Below, piece after piece: positions 1-8,954 of a stretch of 64,000 nucleotides of DNA. Within the stretch, counting starts at the first letter, position 1. The number at the start of each line of letters is the position of its first letter. Where the stretch lies: NCBI RefSeq assembly GCF_003097535.1, contig NZ_CP029187.1:3162001-3226000 (forward strand), given 5' to 3'. The DNA comes from Flavobacterium pallidum (GTDB lineage Bacteria > Bacteroidota > Bacteroidia > Flavobacteriales > Flavobacteriaceae). The position numbers and the translations under genes are program-made. The notes beneath the pieces are model-generated. The model was not told the origin of the DNA and did no database searches. It saw nothing but the letters and a program-made list of their open reading frames with translations.

Positions 1-237
1 AATAATCCTGCCCAGGTATTCCAAAGTGAAGAATATGGTAATTACCCATTCGGTGATTTCAAGTGCAGTACCATAACGCGCCTGTATGGATACCACGCTT
101 TCGAGCATTACCGCAGCGATGCTTATCAGGATCAGGAAAATCAGGATCAGGTCAAAGAGCTTGCCGGCAAAAGTATCGGCTTCATAAATGATTTCGTGGA
201 ACCGCTTACGGGCGTTATTTGTAATATTTTCTTCCAA
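1..237 (-). CDS. ion transporter (voltage-gated channel family), N-terminal part
   Basis: This partial gene runs off the left edge and gives 79 residues. The sequence shows a short basic N-terminus (ARKRFHEIIYEADT), a first hydrophobic segment at about residues 28-45, then TEWVITIFFTLEYLGRII, the start of a second segment. That layout matches the S1-S2 region of Ion_trans potassium-type channels, where the phrase EW-x-FT-x-EY-x-R is common. An in-frame stop lies just upstream of the TTG codon used as start, and there is no upstream ATG. The family assignment is fairly sure; ion selectivity cannot be judged because the pore lies outside the window. Confidence 0.7.
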   Translation of the reverse strand, partial: MEENITNNARKRFHEIIYEADTFAGKLFDLILIFLILISIAAVMLESVVSIQARYGTALEITEWVITIFFTLEYLGRII

Positions 238-431
238 GGCCTAGGGTGTTTGGTCATTAAATTTACGAAAAAAACCAAGATAGCGCGTATTTATAATCCG
301 TGCCTAATATTAAACCTACCCATGATGGCTTTTCCACGAACGCTGTAATAATCAATAAGGATTTAAATTGGGCAATGAGGCTCCATAGGGAAATAAACAA
401 TGTAACTGTTTTAATCTCTATGCAATGGGAT

Positions 432-893
432 TTACGATGTAGGCCGGTGCGATCTGGATTTTCCGTGACTGTCTATGAAAAAATTCTCTCGTGTGCCTAA
501 AAAGTTTAACCAGTCAATATGAATGACATGATTTATAATTTCCCGCATATCTCCGTAGTTAGGAACTTTCTGTAAATATAGGTCAGCCTTCAGTTTAAAG
601 CATGTATTTACGATAATGTCGCTATTGGAAGTAGATATCATTACAACCGGTAAATTTTTGAATTTAAAATCGCGCCTGATTTCCTGAAGCAATTCCGCAC
701 CGTTCATTTCAGGCATATTAATATCCGTAAATACAATAACTGAAGTGTGATCCAAAGAATGTAGTGCTTCTAGTAACGCACTCGCCTTATCGAAGGTTAT
801 GGTCTTCCCTCCTAACGAGGTAACAATTTCCTCAAAAATACTTCTGTCATCCGGGTCATCGTCCACGTATAGGATAAGCTTTGTTGTTTTCAA
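432..893 (-). CDS. single-domain response regulator (CheY-like)
   Basis: A 153-residue receiver domain with no output domain. Visible motifs are the acidic cluster YVDDDPDD (residues 9-16), the phosphoacceptor Asp57 in VIVFTDINMPEMNG, the Ser/Thr position in VVMISTS, and the conserved Lys in LYLQKV near residue 109. This subfamily, common in Flavobacteria, usually relays phosphate from hybrid or bacteriophytochrome-type kinases. No kinase is adjacent, so its partner is unknown. The tail after about residue 130 (ENFFIDSHGKSRSHRPTS) is outside the fold and probably flexible. Confidence 0.9.
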   Translation of the reverse strand: MKTTKLILYVDDDPDDRSIFEEIVTSLGGKTITFDKASALLEALHSLDHTSVIVFTDINMPEMNGAELLQEIRRDFKFKNLPVVMISTSNSDIIVNTCFKLKADLYLQKVPNYGDMREIINHVIHIDWLNFLGTRENFFIDSHGKSRSHRPTS

Positions 894-1312
894 ATTATTT
901 TATTTTACTTCGGTTAAGCTGGATATCAAAGTTGATAAACCGGACTAAAATACGATTTTAAACGACACTGGTTATACTAAACTTTCTAATGAAAAATAAT
1001 ATGGCGCGGATTTATAATTCGTGCCCAGCAGATATAAAAAAACCGATGGTGCGGAATTGCATCCCTTGTCCGCGGTGCGTAACAAAGCATCACCACCATG
1101 TCTCAATGGTCCTGGCAAATGTCCTTAAAAATCCCTCGAAATGAACATCTTCACAAAACTATTCAAACAACAAATCGAAAACTACTGCAAATTTTACGAC
1201 TATTTACAAAAAAGAATAATTCATGTTCGAAAGACTTTACAACTCATAGCGACTTGTTTCGGCGGCCGCAAGCTCTGTTCAACCACACAAGCCACAACGG
1301 ACGGAGCGAAGC

Positions 1313-1378
1313 TAATTGCTGCATACTTTGTAAAATAAACCACCTTTTTCCATAATTTCGTTCCTGCTGATAGTACTA
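1313..1378 (+). repeat. degenerate attC remnant upstream of arr
   Basis: This segment (AATTGCTGCATACTTTGTAA followed by a match through CCACCTTTTTCCATAATTTCG and TAGTACT) aligns to the centre of the attC sites found 26 kb downstream. The outer palindromic arms (TAACAGCGG and GCCGCCGGACGTTA) are missing. Around it, 894-1312 holds only short open frames with no recognisable protein, possibly debris of a former cassette. The part that remains recognisable is the promoter-like loop. Confidence 0.75.
1327..1360 (+). promoter_or_regulatory. probable arr promoter (TTTG / TAATTTCG)
   Basis: TTTG at 1327-1330 and TAATTTCG at 1353-1360 are separated by 22 nt, within the range accepted for flavobacterial promoters (TTG, about 17-23 nt, TAnnTTTG). 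It lies 58 nt upstream of the arr start codon and is the same element that sits in each attC loop. Confidence 0.55.
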
Positions 1379-1418
1379 TGGCGATCAATAAAAGCAACAA
1401 AACAAAATCGGGATTAAA

Positions 1419-1853
1419 ATGAAAAATGCAGATGAAAAAAATCCGCATCTGGGAGCACCATTTACACAGACATACTTTCATGGAACAAAAGCGAACCTGA
1501 AAATTGGCGATTTTATAGGAACTGGCTTTACCTCAAATTATGAAAACAGGAAATTAAGGCACGTATACGTAACATCCACATTAAACACCGCGTCATTAGG
1601 TGCCGAGTTGGCTACAGGCGATGCTCCCCCACGGATATATGTAGTTGAACCCACCGGCGAAATAGAAGACGACCCAAACGTAACAGATAAAAAATTTCCC
1701 GGCAATCCCACAATGTCTTACCGTTCTGAACATCCATTTAAAGTAATCGGGGAAGTGATTCTTTGGCAAGGCCGCAGCTCCGGAGAGATAAAGGCCATCA
1801 GGGACGGACTCGAGAAATTGAGGCAACTGGGTAAAAATATCATCCTGGACTAA
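1419..1853 (+). CDS. arr: rifampin ADP-ribosyltransferase (Arr)
   Basis: A 144-residue protein of full Arr length that would inactivate rifamycins by transferring ADP-ribose from NAD+. The sequence shows the Arr signature: TYFHGTKANLKIGD (His21), the HVYVTSTLNTA segment with Tyr50, AxxLGAELA, RIYVVEPTGEIEDDPN (Asp84/85), and NPTMSYRSEHPFKVIGE. These correspond to the His/Tyr/Asp residues known in mycobacterial and integron-borne Arr. Arr genes are typical integron cassette cargo, and this one follows a degenerate attC segment, so I infer it is a stranded former cassette; no attC is visible downstream. The start is the ATG of MKNADEKNP. Activity is likely but untested. Confidence 0.93.
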   Translation: MKNADEKNPHLGAPFTQTYFHGTKANLKIGDFIGTGFTSNYENRKLRHVYVTSTLNTASLGAELATGDAPPRIYVVEPTGEIEDDPNVTDKKFPGNPTMSYRSEHPFKVIGEVILWQGRSSGEIKAIRDGLEKLRQLGKNIILD

Positions 1854-1878
1854 GCATTGAGTTGAAGACAGAATATCA

Positions 1879-3627
1879 TCAATCCTTTACAAATCTCCCG
1901 TTCCAATCCCCAAAATTACTTTGGATCATTATGATATAAGTTCCCTTGATTAATGAACTGACATCAATGGATAGATTTGATGATGAAATCTTTTTTTGAT
2001 TATCCATCAACACGGTTTGCCCAAGCAGATTAATAATCTTCATTTTATTTATGGTGACATCTATATTCTTTGGAAGCCCAATCATCAGGTCGCTTTCCGC
2101 AGGATTAGGATACATTGTAATATTATGCTTTAAGGTAGTCTGCTGGTTTACACCCAGGCAATTTACCGATAGGGCAATTGGCATTGTTAGTGTTGCGCCG
2201 CATTCATTGCTCATGAAACAGGTATAGTTACCTGCATCTCCCACAGTTACATTATTGAGGCTTAGGATGCCCGAATTTTGCCCTGCAACAGCAGCACCGT
2301 CTTTCATCCACTGATAGCTCGTGGCATTGGTGTTCTGGATATTATACGTAAAGTTTTCTCCCGCACAGGCGTCAAATGTATTCACCGAAATTTCCTGGTA
2401 AGAGGGTTTACGGCAGATTTCGATAAGGTTCGAATTATTGATTGCATTGGTCAGGTCTCCTGTAAGAATTGGAATCGAAATACTGTTCGTATCATCATTC
2501 CAGCGGAATAAAGCGGCGTTTGGCATCGTGCCCATAAATTGTCCATTACTCGTCTTTAATAAAGAACTGGGATATCTGACAATATTGCCACTGCCAGCAC
2601 TGAAATATTGCTTAACCTGAATCGTACCGGTAGTTGTTGCATATTCATATAGTGTACCTCGAAAATAGGTAGGGTTAGTATTGGGATTGCCGGGAGCTCT
2701 GCCACCTTCCTGGCACACGCCATAAAGCATTCCATTACCTCCATTGATCAGGGAAGTTGGCGTTCCGCCAATGGTTAATCCGTCAAAATCAACTTTCTTC
2801 GTGTAAGTATTGGTGCTGATGTTATATTCAAATAACACACCCGCTGCATTATAAGGCTCACCAAATTGATAGGTGTGGATCCCGCCATAAAGCGTTAAAC
2901 CATTAAGGATACCGGGACTGGATTCTACCAGGCCTGATGGATAATTTCCTTCAAGGGATGCATTGCAGTCCTGCTCATGCACCACACTGAGCGTATTGGT
3001 GGTCATGTCAAATTTTATAATACAGCCATTCCACAGCGGTGTCGTTCCATTGATACAAAATCCATAACCTGCCGTACTGTAGAGATTCCCGTCATTGGCT
3101 TTGATAAATTCCGAAGTAATGGTGAGTAAGTTCAACGGCAATCTGTTGTAGAAAGTAGTCGTTTCAGTAGCAATATCATATTGATACATGATGTTCTGCG
3201 TAGCGCCGTACAATTTGCCCTGAATTGGCTCTATGACCCCAATGTAGGGAGTTGCCGGGTTATAATTTACATCCCCAATTTGAAAGTCATGCACTACCCT
3301 GTATTTATCCAGTACCGGGTCATACTCAAATAAAACACCTGCGGTGGCAGCGGACCCCTCCACTACAGAATTACCGCCGCTGAGCGTAGTCCCATACAAT
3401 TTACCATTGCTCGCCAGGAACAACTTTCCCTTCGGCCTGTATCCTTGGATGGAGTCAAACTCATGTATAATCACAGCATTTTCACCATTAATATCATATT
3501 TGGTGATATTCCCGAAATAACCCTGCCCATATTCCTCACCAGTATTCACGCCCCATAATTCTTTTTGGGCATGGCAGGTCAAGAACGGGAAGAGTAAAAA
3601 TAATTTTAGCAGCGTAATTTTTCTCAT
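1879..3627 (-). CDS. secreted GloVer-repeat protein with Ig-like and T9SS sorting domains
   Basis: A 582-residue exported protein. Residues 1-20 form a signal peptide ending CHA-Q. The body carries repeated blocks of the type NGKLYGTTLSGG, NGMLYGVCQEGG and DGNLYSTAGYG, spaced about 50-60 residues, which is the GloVer tandem-repeat (propeller-like) pattern. Residues about 410-490 look like an Ig domain (YQWMKDGAAVAGQ, DAGNYTCFMSNECG). The C-terminus has MYPNPAESDLMIGLP and KGTYIIMI, the type A T9SS sorting domain, so the protein should cross the outer membrane by T9SS. Its ligand is unknown. It lies downstream of and co-directional with another T9SS substrate, with a terminator between them. 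Confidence 0.85.
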   Translation of the reverse strand: MRKITLLKLFLLFPFLTCHAQKELWGVNTGEEYGQGYFGNITKYDINGENAVIIHEFDSIQGYRPKGKLFLASNGKLYGTTLSGGNSVVEGSAATAGVLFEYDPVLDKYRVVHDFQIGDVNYNPATPYIGVIEPIQGKLYGATQNIMYQYDIATETTTFYNRLPLNLLTITSEFIKANDGNLYSTAGYGFCINGTTPLWNGCIIKFDMTTNTLSVVHEQDCNASLEGNYPSGLVESSPGILNGLTLYGGIHTYQFGEPYNAAGVLFEYNISTNTYTKKVDFDGLTIGGTPTSLINGGNGMLYGVCQEGGRAPGNPNTNPTYFRGTLYEYATTTGTIQVKQYFSAGSGNIVRYPSSLLKTSNGQFMGTMPNAALFRWNDDTNSISIPILTGDLTNAINNSNLIEICRKPSYQEISVNTFDACAGENFTYNIQNTNATSYQWMKDGAAVAGQNSGILSLNNVTVGDAGNYTCFMSNECGATLTMPIALSVNCLGVNQQTTLKHNITMYPNPAESDLMIGLPKNIDVTINKMKIINLLGQTVLMDNQKKISSSNLSIDVSSLIKGTYIIMIQSNFGDWNGRFVKD

Positions 3628-3699
3628 ATTGTAATTTTTTAAGTTTTCTGCATTACTAAGTTTGTTTATGAAAGATTTTATCTGCCTGAATTAAAATAA

Positions 3700-3715
3700 C
3701 CCCTCCTAAGAGGGG
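3700..3715 (-). terminator. intrinsic terminator between two T9SS genes
   Basis: The stem CCCCTC / GAGGGG has a 4-nt loop and, read on the minus strand, is followed by TTATTTTAA. It lies 20 nt past the stop codon of the 323-residue secreted protein and so would end that transcript. Confidence 0.7.
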
Positions 3716-3734
3716 CTAAATGTGCTGTGCATGC

Positions 3735-4706
3735 TTATTCTTTAACGATTTTCCCGTCCAATATCAATGTTCCGGCAGCGTCCAGAATTTTGTAAATATA
3801 AATCCCTTTAGGAAACTTATCAATAGCAACTGATGAAGAAAGTTCTTTACTGCCTTCCATTTGTTTTCCATTCGTATCAAAAAAAGTGATCTGATAGTCC
3901 TGTAGGTTATCACCTTCAAACTTTACGGTAGACCTTACTGGGTTGGAAACTAATTTTATAGCCTGCGTTGCATTTCTCATGGTAATTGGAGGCGCGCATA
4001 CTTCATGTAGAAAGCAGGTACGTGCCTGCGCAGGCCCAAATCCTGGAATGCTTATGGCATTAGTGCAATTCGGACAGGAATAATACTTTGCCGATGTGGT
4101 GCCATTCGATATGATTACGCCAAATGCCACAATTCTGTTAGCGGGTCCTTGCGCGTTCCCGTCGCATTTTTCCCAGAACTGAGGAGCAAATCCATATTCA
4201 CTAGACAATGAACCATTAGAATATCGCCAGAACCACTGGTACGTTAAGCCAGGAGCGTTCAATCCGGAGCCGTTGATGAAAAATTGGTTAAACGTCCCTG
4301 AAAAAGGATCCGGACCAACACCCACAACCGGGTCATATCCGAAACAGGTAAACTTTGGTAACATGGTACCCGGATTGACGCCAGTGCCGCTAAAAGTACA
4401 TTCATTACATCCATTCTCATTAAAATATGTAAGATTGACCGTAAATGGACCGGCGGCCAGGACCTGGATACTCACGGTATTGGCTGTATCGGAGCCCGTG
4501 ATTCTGACATTACCCACTGTAGTATTGTCGCTTGACAGCGGATTACCGTTAATGTCCCAGTCGTAGCACTCTGCACATTGTGCTACGGCGCTTGTGGTGT
4601 ATGTCACCGTAGTTCCTACATTTACAGTAGAAAGCCCATTAATACACGATTGAGAATAGCCGATCATGCTGAAAAAACATAAGGCCGCAAAAGTTATTTT
4701 TTTCAT
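3735..4706 (-). CDS. secreted protein with T9SS sorting domain
   Basis: A 323-residue protein with a signal peptide (MKKITFAALCFFSMIGYSQ). Its middle contains PKD/Ig-like phrases (TYTTSAVAQCAECYDWDINGN, GPFTVNLTYFNENGC) and many paired cysteines. The C-terminal 75 residues (AIKLVSNPVRSTVKFEG, ITFFDTNGKQM, PKGIYIYKILD) form a type A T9SS sorting domain. It is probably a cell-surface or released protein; no enzymatic motif is visible. The upstream 283 bases contain no gene that I can support. Confidence 0.8.
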   Translation of the reverse strand: MKKITFAALCFFSMIGYSQSCINGLSTVNVGTTVTYTTSAVAQCAECYDWDINGNPLSSDNTTVGNVRITGSDTANTVSIQVLAAGPFTVNLTYFNENGCNECTFSGTGVNPGTMLPKFTCFGYDPVVGVGPDPFSGTFNQFFINGSGLNAPGLTYQWFWRYSNGSLSSEYGFAPQFWEKCDGNAQGPANRIVAFGVIISNGTTSAKYYSCPNCTNAISIPGFGPAQARTCFLHEVCAPPITMRNATQAIKLVSNPVRSTVKFEGDNLQDYQITFFDTNGKQMEGSKELSSSVAIDKFPKGIYIYKILDAAGTLILDGKIVKE

Positions 4707-4989
4707 AATAAATTGAATTTGTTTTGCCTACTATCGTATGGTTCCTGTTCGGCTAATTTCCCCCTTAATGCGTCCTGCAGTGACACTTGCGAAATTAGCG
4801 GTATAAAAAATGCCGGCACGCTTCAATTTTCACACCAATTGTTAATTTTTACTTGAAGCAGGGATGATTTGAAACACTTTTGGGAAATTTTAAATAAGGT
4901 ATGCATTAGAAAAAAATTACATAACTGAAGGATTATAAAACAGGTTCGATAAAGGTGGCAGCGTAAAACGTTGCAGGCAAAATTAGACC

Positions 4990-5643
4990 TTAGATAAGTC
5001 CCGCCTCTCTTGCCTTCGCCACGATTTCTTCGTCACCGCCGCTATCGATCCCAAAGTAAATCCTGATCTGGGCTTTACGCCTGCTAATAGCACTTCTGGA
5101 CAGACCCAGGGTTTTGGTAATCGATTTCATACTAATCCCCTGCCCAAGCATCGTGATGATTTGCTGGTCGCAGCGGTCCAGATATCCGTTTCGTGAATTC
5201 ATTTCCTTCATTGCGGATTTCACAGTGTTACTGTAAAATATCTCCCCTTCGTAAATACGCGAAAATACGTCAATAAGCTGTTCAACAGTAAAGTCGCTTT
5301 TTACCAGTAGGCCTTCAGGATGATAATCTTTGATCATATTGAAAAGTGTAAAAGCTTCTGCATGAGTGGTCATTATGAGCAATTTGCTGTGGGGAAGATG
5401 GTTTCTCACCAATCTTGCAAGATCTTCCCCTGACATGATATTTTTTTCCTTGTACGGAGGCAGGCTCCTGTCAAGGAATATCATATCAAAATCCTCTGTT
5501 TCTGACTGCACGATAATTTCATATGCCGATTGACAATCGTATGCCTCCGTTACCATAAAGTCGAACTTAGGCTCGCTGCAGGATAAAATAGTTTTATAGG
5601 CATGGATCTGTGAAGGGTGGTCATCGATCATTAAAATTTTCAT
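4990..5643 (-). CDS. response regulator with receiver and HTH output domain
   Basis: A 217-residue regulator. The receiver shows IDDHPSQIHAYK at the N-terminus, the phosphoacceptor in MIFLDRSLPPYKEKN, and the conserved Lys in LLVKSDF. The C-terminal segment (YLDRCDQQIITMLGQGISMKSITKTLGLSRSAISRRKAQIRIYF) is a LuxR-like helix-turn-helix. It is a clear paralogue of the regulator at 8955-9608, with the same length and the same ends (MKILMIDDHPSQ and KAREAGLI), but it has no kinase beside it. I infer shared or diverged input from the same kinase system. Confidence 0.88.
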   Translation of the reverse strand: MKILMIDDHPSQIHAYKTILSCSEPKFDFMVTEAYDCQSAYEIIVQSETEDFDMIFLDRSLPPYKEKNIMSGEDLARLVRNHLPHSKLLIMTTHAEAFTLFNMIKDYHPEGLLVKSDFTVEQLIDVFSRIYEGEIFYSNTVKSAMKEMNSRNGYLDRCDQQIITMLGQGISMKSITKTLGLSRSAISRRKAQIRIYFGIDSGGDEEIVAKAREAGLI

Positions 5644-6200
5644 AGGTAAATTTTGGATAAGGTATTTGTGTGGGCCACCGCAGGAGCCTGATTACTATTT
5701 TTAAACCGGTAGCCCTGAAGGGTAATCGTAATACAAATTTCGCGATAACGATCCACACTATCATATGATGGATTGAGGAAGTGCTGAACCGACATTTTCA
5801 TTCTTCATGCAAACACGGATTCAGCCACACCAGAATCTATCAATTGTTCAGACTCATAAATTTTGACGACTTACAATATTAAATAATTGCTTTTAAACAA
5901 TGAGTATGATATCCCCACTTTTAAAGTAGTTTATCAATTACATAGCTTAAGCCTCTGAATAAATAATTCAAATCTAAAAAAGGCTTCTTTCAAAATCCTG
6001 TGGTTTATATATGAAAAAAGCTGATTAATAATGATGAGTCTTTAGATAGCTGTTTCTAAAAACGAATAATATCACATTGCTGCACGTTTCACAGTTCCTG
6101 TTTTCGTTTTTGTTTTTTATATTCGCAAACAACAACCGATTTATAATCCAACACCTCACGGTGACACGCAAACACCAAACACCTCTTCCCTACCGTAACA
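5644..6200. other. intergenic region without a supported gene
   Basis: About 557 AT-rich bases between divergent genes. I see no conserved ORF, RNA or repeat. It presumably holds the promoters of the flanking genes, but none could be fixed with confidence. Confidence 0.5.
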
Positions 6201-6791
6201 ATGACTCCGAACACACTACTCTATTGCGGCGCGATAATCCTGATAGTTTATTTATTGGTCAAACAATTGCTGAAACAGTATAACGAAAGTAAGATTAACC
6301 GGCAAATCAATTCAAAACCTGTTTATTCACCGCCTGGTCCTGAAGAACAGGCAGCGCAGCGCGAAGCCTTGCAAAGGGCAATCAGGGATGAGCGCGACAA
6401 CTATTATAACATTCTGTTCGCCGGCCAGGACTTCATCAATAAAAATACAACGGCTTTAGACCGGTTTATCATCAATGGTGAGATGAACCATAATGATCTA
6501 TACAAACTGGCACAGTTAAACAGGATCAAAGTCGAAATGGGTAAAGGCTGGAATGAACTGGTATTACAATTAATGAGAGAGCTCGATCAGGCGGGTTGGA
6601 ATCGCGAAGTGTCGTCAATAAAGGAGAAGTTTGGCGAACTGCGCTTTTATGCTTCAACGGACCACGAGGACATACTGGATAAATATACCGCTAAGTCCAA
6701 AACCATTTGTGAAATTTGCGGACGCCCCGGCAAATTTTTTACTGCAAACTCCTGGGATTATACAAGATGCGATGAGCACCGCCGGACATAA
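6201..6791 (+). CDS. hypothetical membrane-anchored protein with Cys-rich tail
   Basis: A 196-residue protein. Residues about 5-20 (LLYCGAIILIVYLLVKQLL) form one N-terminal membrane segment. A charged helical stretch follows, including PGPEEQAAQREALQRAIRDERDN. The end contains CEICGRPGKFFTANSWDYTRCDEH, where CxxC and CxxH could bind one zinc ion. The middle phrase GWNELVLQLMRELDQAGWNREVSSIKEKFGELRFYAS resembles a small domain found in several hypothetical bacterial proteins. The function is unknown. It ends 106 bases before the histidine kinase and reads the same way. Confidence 0.65.
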   Translation: MTPNTLLYCGAIILIVYLLVKQLLKQYNESKINRQINSKPVYSPPGPEEQAAQREALQRAIRDERDNYYNILFAGQDFINKNTTALDRFIINGEMNHNDLYKLAQLNRIKVEMGKGWNELVLQLMRELDQAGWNREVSSIKEKFGELRFYASTDHEDILDKYTAKSKTICEICGRPGKFFTANSWDYTRCDEHRRT

Positions 6792-6897
6792 TTTTTCTTC
6801 ACACATGTGTTTTGCTGGGATTGCATTTAAAAGATGATATCGCTCACCATTCGATTAGCCAAAAATACTATCTTGCAAACCGCTAAAGCTACCCGTT

Positions 6898-8949
6898 GTG
6901 AAGTATTGTAAAATGGTATTGTTAGTGCTTTTTGCTGTTGTAATCAGCTGTAAGAAGCCATCTGTGCAGGGCGCCGTTTCACCGGCTCTCCGCGACAGTC
7001 TGGAACGCTTCCTTGCCGTCGCTTACGATGACAATCTGAAAAAAGAACTGCGTTTTACCAACAATATGCGGGCATTATCGATAGTTTCTAAAATGCCCAA
7101 CGACTCCATGGCGCGCGTGTATTATTTCAAAATCGCGAACAGGTTCTGGAACATGGATGCCGAGCCATACTATGACAGCATCAACAGAATAATTTTGAAA
7201 AAGGCTCTCATGGCGCATGATGACCATGCCTTGGCAAAAGTCTATGATTACATGAGCGACAGCTTTAACCACAAGGGGATACAGGACAGCGCATACTATT
7301 ATTTCTACAAATCGGAGCGAACATACACCCGTCTGAAAGACACCACCAATATGGCTATTGCGATCCTGGGCAAGGCGGTAAACCAATACAAGGCTTATGA
7401 TTTCATCGGTACACAGAAAAACGTATACAAAGCAATTAGATTAATCGGCAACCCAAAAGAAGCACAGGATAAAGTCACATTGATTGCCGGTTACAACCTG
7501 TTAGGCTGCATCAACGACGACCTTTCCAATTACAATAGATCGATTGATTATTACAAACGTTGCGAGGCCATCGGTAAAACTTTAAAGGACACCGCAAGGT
7601 ACCACTACCACGCTTTCTTTACAAATAATATTGGCTGCGCTTACCAGAATGCGGAAGACAATCCAAAAGCAAAGCCTTACTTCGCAGAGGCGCTGAAGGA
7701 TTCATTGCTCTTCGTGGAAATGCCGGTCACGTATACACAGATATTGAACAACTACGCTTATGCGAAGTTAAGGACAGGTGATAAAGCAGGGCTGCCGGAT
7801 CTTATGGAGAAAGCTGCACATCTGGCGGACAGCCTCAAATTATGGACCACATACAGCAGCGCCATGCTAAGCCTTTCAGAGTACCACCATGCCGGCGGGG
7901 ACGTAATAAAGTCGCGCCATTTTGCAAAAGAGGCGTATACCGTTGCAAGGAACAATAAGGCGTTTCGGGAAATATTCGCATCTTTAAAACTATTGGCCAG
8001 GTTTGACCGGCCAAATGCCCACAACTATCTCAGCACTTTCATTCACATTAAAGACAGCCTGCAGCTGCTCGAGCGAAGGAACCCCGATAAATTTGCCAGA
8101 ATCGAATATCAGGTAGACCAGTTTAAGCAAAAGGAACAACGCATCCTGGCCGACCGTGATAAGGCCAATCGTAAATTATCATTGCTGGTCGTGTTCATGG
8201 TGTTTCTGCTGCTCATTGCCGCAATATGCTATCTGGTGATCACACAACGGTCAAAAAACAGGTCGCTTCTGCATATACAGGAACAGCAACGGGCCAATGA
8301 CGAGATTTATAAGCTTATGGCCGACCAGCAACAAAAGGTCGAGGAAGGCAAGCAATTGGAAAAGCGCCGCATATCCCATGAGTTGCATGACGGGGTAATG
8401 GGGCGCCTGTCAGCCATTCGCCTCAATCTATCCGTACTGACCAGGAAACCAGACGAAAACACGATCCCGGAATGCAGGACATACATCGATGAAATACAGG
8501 ATGTGGAAAAGGAAATCAGGATTATAGCATACGACCTTGAAAAAAACCTTGTGTCAGGTACCGTAAACTTTGAAAAAGTGGTCAGGAACCTGTTCTCTGC
8601 CATTGAAGGCCATTCAGATGTTGTAATTTCGTTCGTGACTGACGGAAATATTGATTGGGAATCAATACACAATAATACTAAGATGGAAATTTACAGGATA
8701 CTACAGGAAGCGTTAAATAATATTGACAAATCTTCGCAGGCAAAAACAGTTGAAGTCGGAATGCAAAAGCATGGCAATGAAGTAGTAATCAGCGTTAGCG
8801 ATGATGGCTTAGGATTCGACAGCAAGTCTGTAAAACATGGTATCGGACTGAAAAGCATGGCATCCCGGGCAAAGGCCATAAACGGAAAGTTGGACGTTAC
8901 TTCAAAACCGGGATCGGGCACCACGGTCAAACTTAACTTTAAAATTTAA
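6898..8949 (+). CDS. TPR-containing sensor histidine kinase (HisKA_3 / NarL type)
   Basis: A 683-residue kinase. The N-terminus (MVLLVLFAVVISCKKPS) resembles a lipoprotein signal. Residues about 90-400 are TPR-like helical repeats (e.g. YYFYKSERTYTRLKDTTNMA, SIDYYKRCEAIGKTLKD). One membrane segment lies near 428-450, then a coiled coil. The phosphoacceptor is His497 in RISHELHDGVMGRLS. The ATPase shows an N-box (ILQEALNN), G1 (DDGLGFD) and G2 (GIGLKSM). The GTG at 6898 is used here; an in-frame ATG lies at 6913. The gene is five bases upstream of its likely partner regulator, so they form an operon. The signal is unknown. Confidence 0.92.
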   Translation: MKYCKMVLLVLFAVVISCKKPSVQGAVSPALRDSLERFLAVAYDDNLKKELRFTNNMRALSIVSKMPNDSMARVYYFKIANRFWNMDAEPYYDSINRIILKKALMAHDDHALAKVYDYMSDSFNHKGIQDSAYYYFYKSERTYTRLKDTTNMAIAILGKAVNQYKAYDFIGTQKNVYKAIRLIGNPKEAQDKVTLIAGYNLLGCINDDLSNYNRSIDYYKRCEAIGKTLKDTARYHYHAFFTNNIGCAYQNAEDNPKAKPYFAEALKDSLLFVEMPVTYTQILNNYAYAKLRTGDKAGLPDLMEKAAHLADSLKLWTTYSSAMLSLSEYHHAGGDVIKSRHFAKEAYTVARNNKAFREIFASLKLLARFDRPNAHNYLSTFIHIKDSLQLLERRNPDKFARIEYQVDQFKQKEQRILADRDKANRKLSLLVVFMVFLLLIAAICYLVITQRSKNRSLLHIQEQQRANDEIYKLMADQQQKVEEGKQLEKRRISHELHDGVMGRLSAIRLNLSVLTRKPDENTIPECRTYIDEIQDVEKEIRIIAYDLEKNLVSGTVNFEKVVRNLFSAIEGHSDVVISFVTDGNIDWESIHNNTKMEIYRILQEALNNIDKSSQAKTVEVGMQKHGNEVVISVSDDGLGFDSKSVKHGIGLKSMASRAKAINGKLDVTSKPGSGTTVKLNFKI

Positions 8950-8954
8950 GGTAT

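Noticed and set aside
1141..1338. 65-codon frame upstream of arr (MNIFTKLFKQQIENYCKF)
   Set aside because: It runs into the attC remnant and has no recognisable family; it could be debris of a previous cassette.
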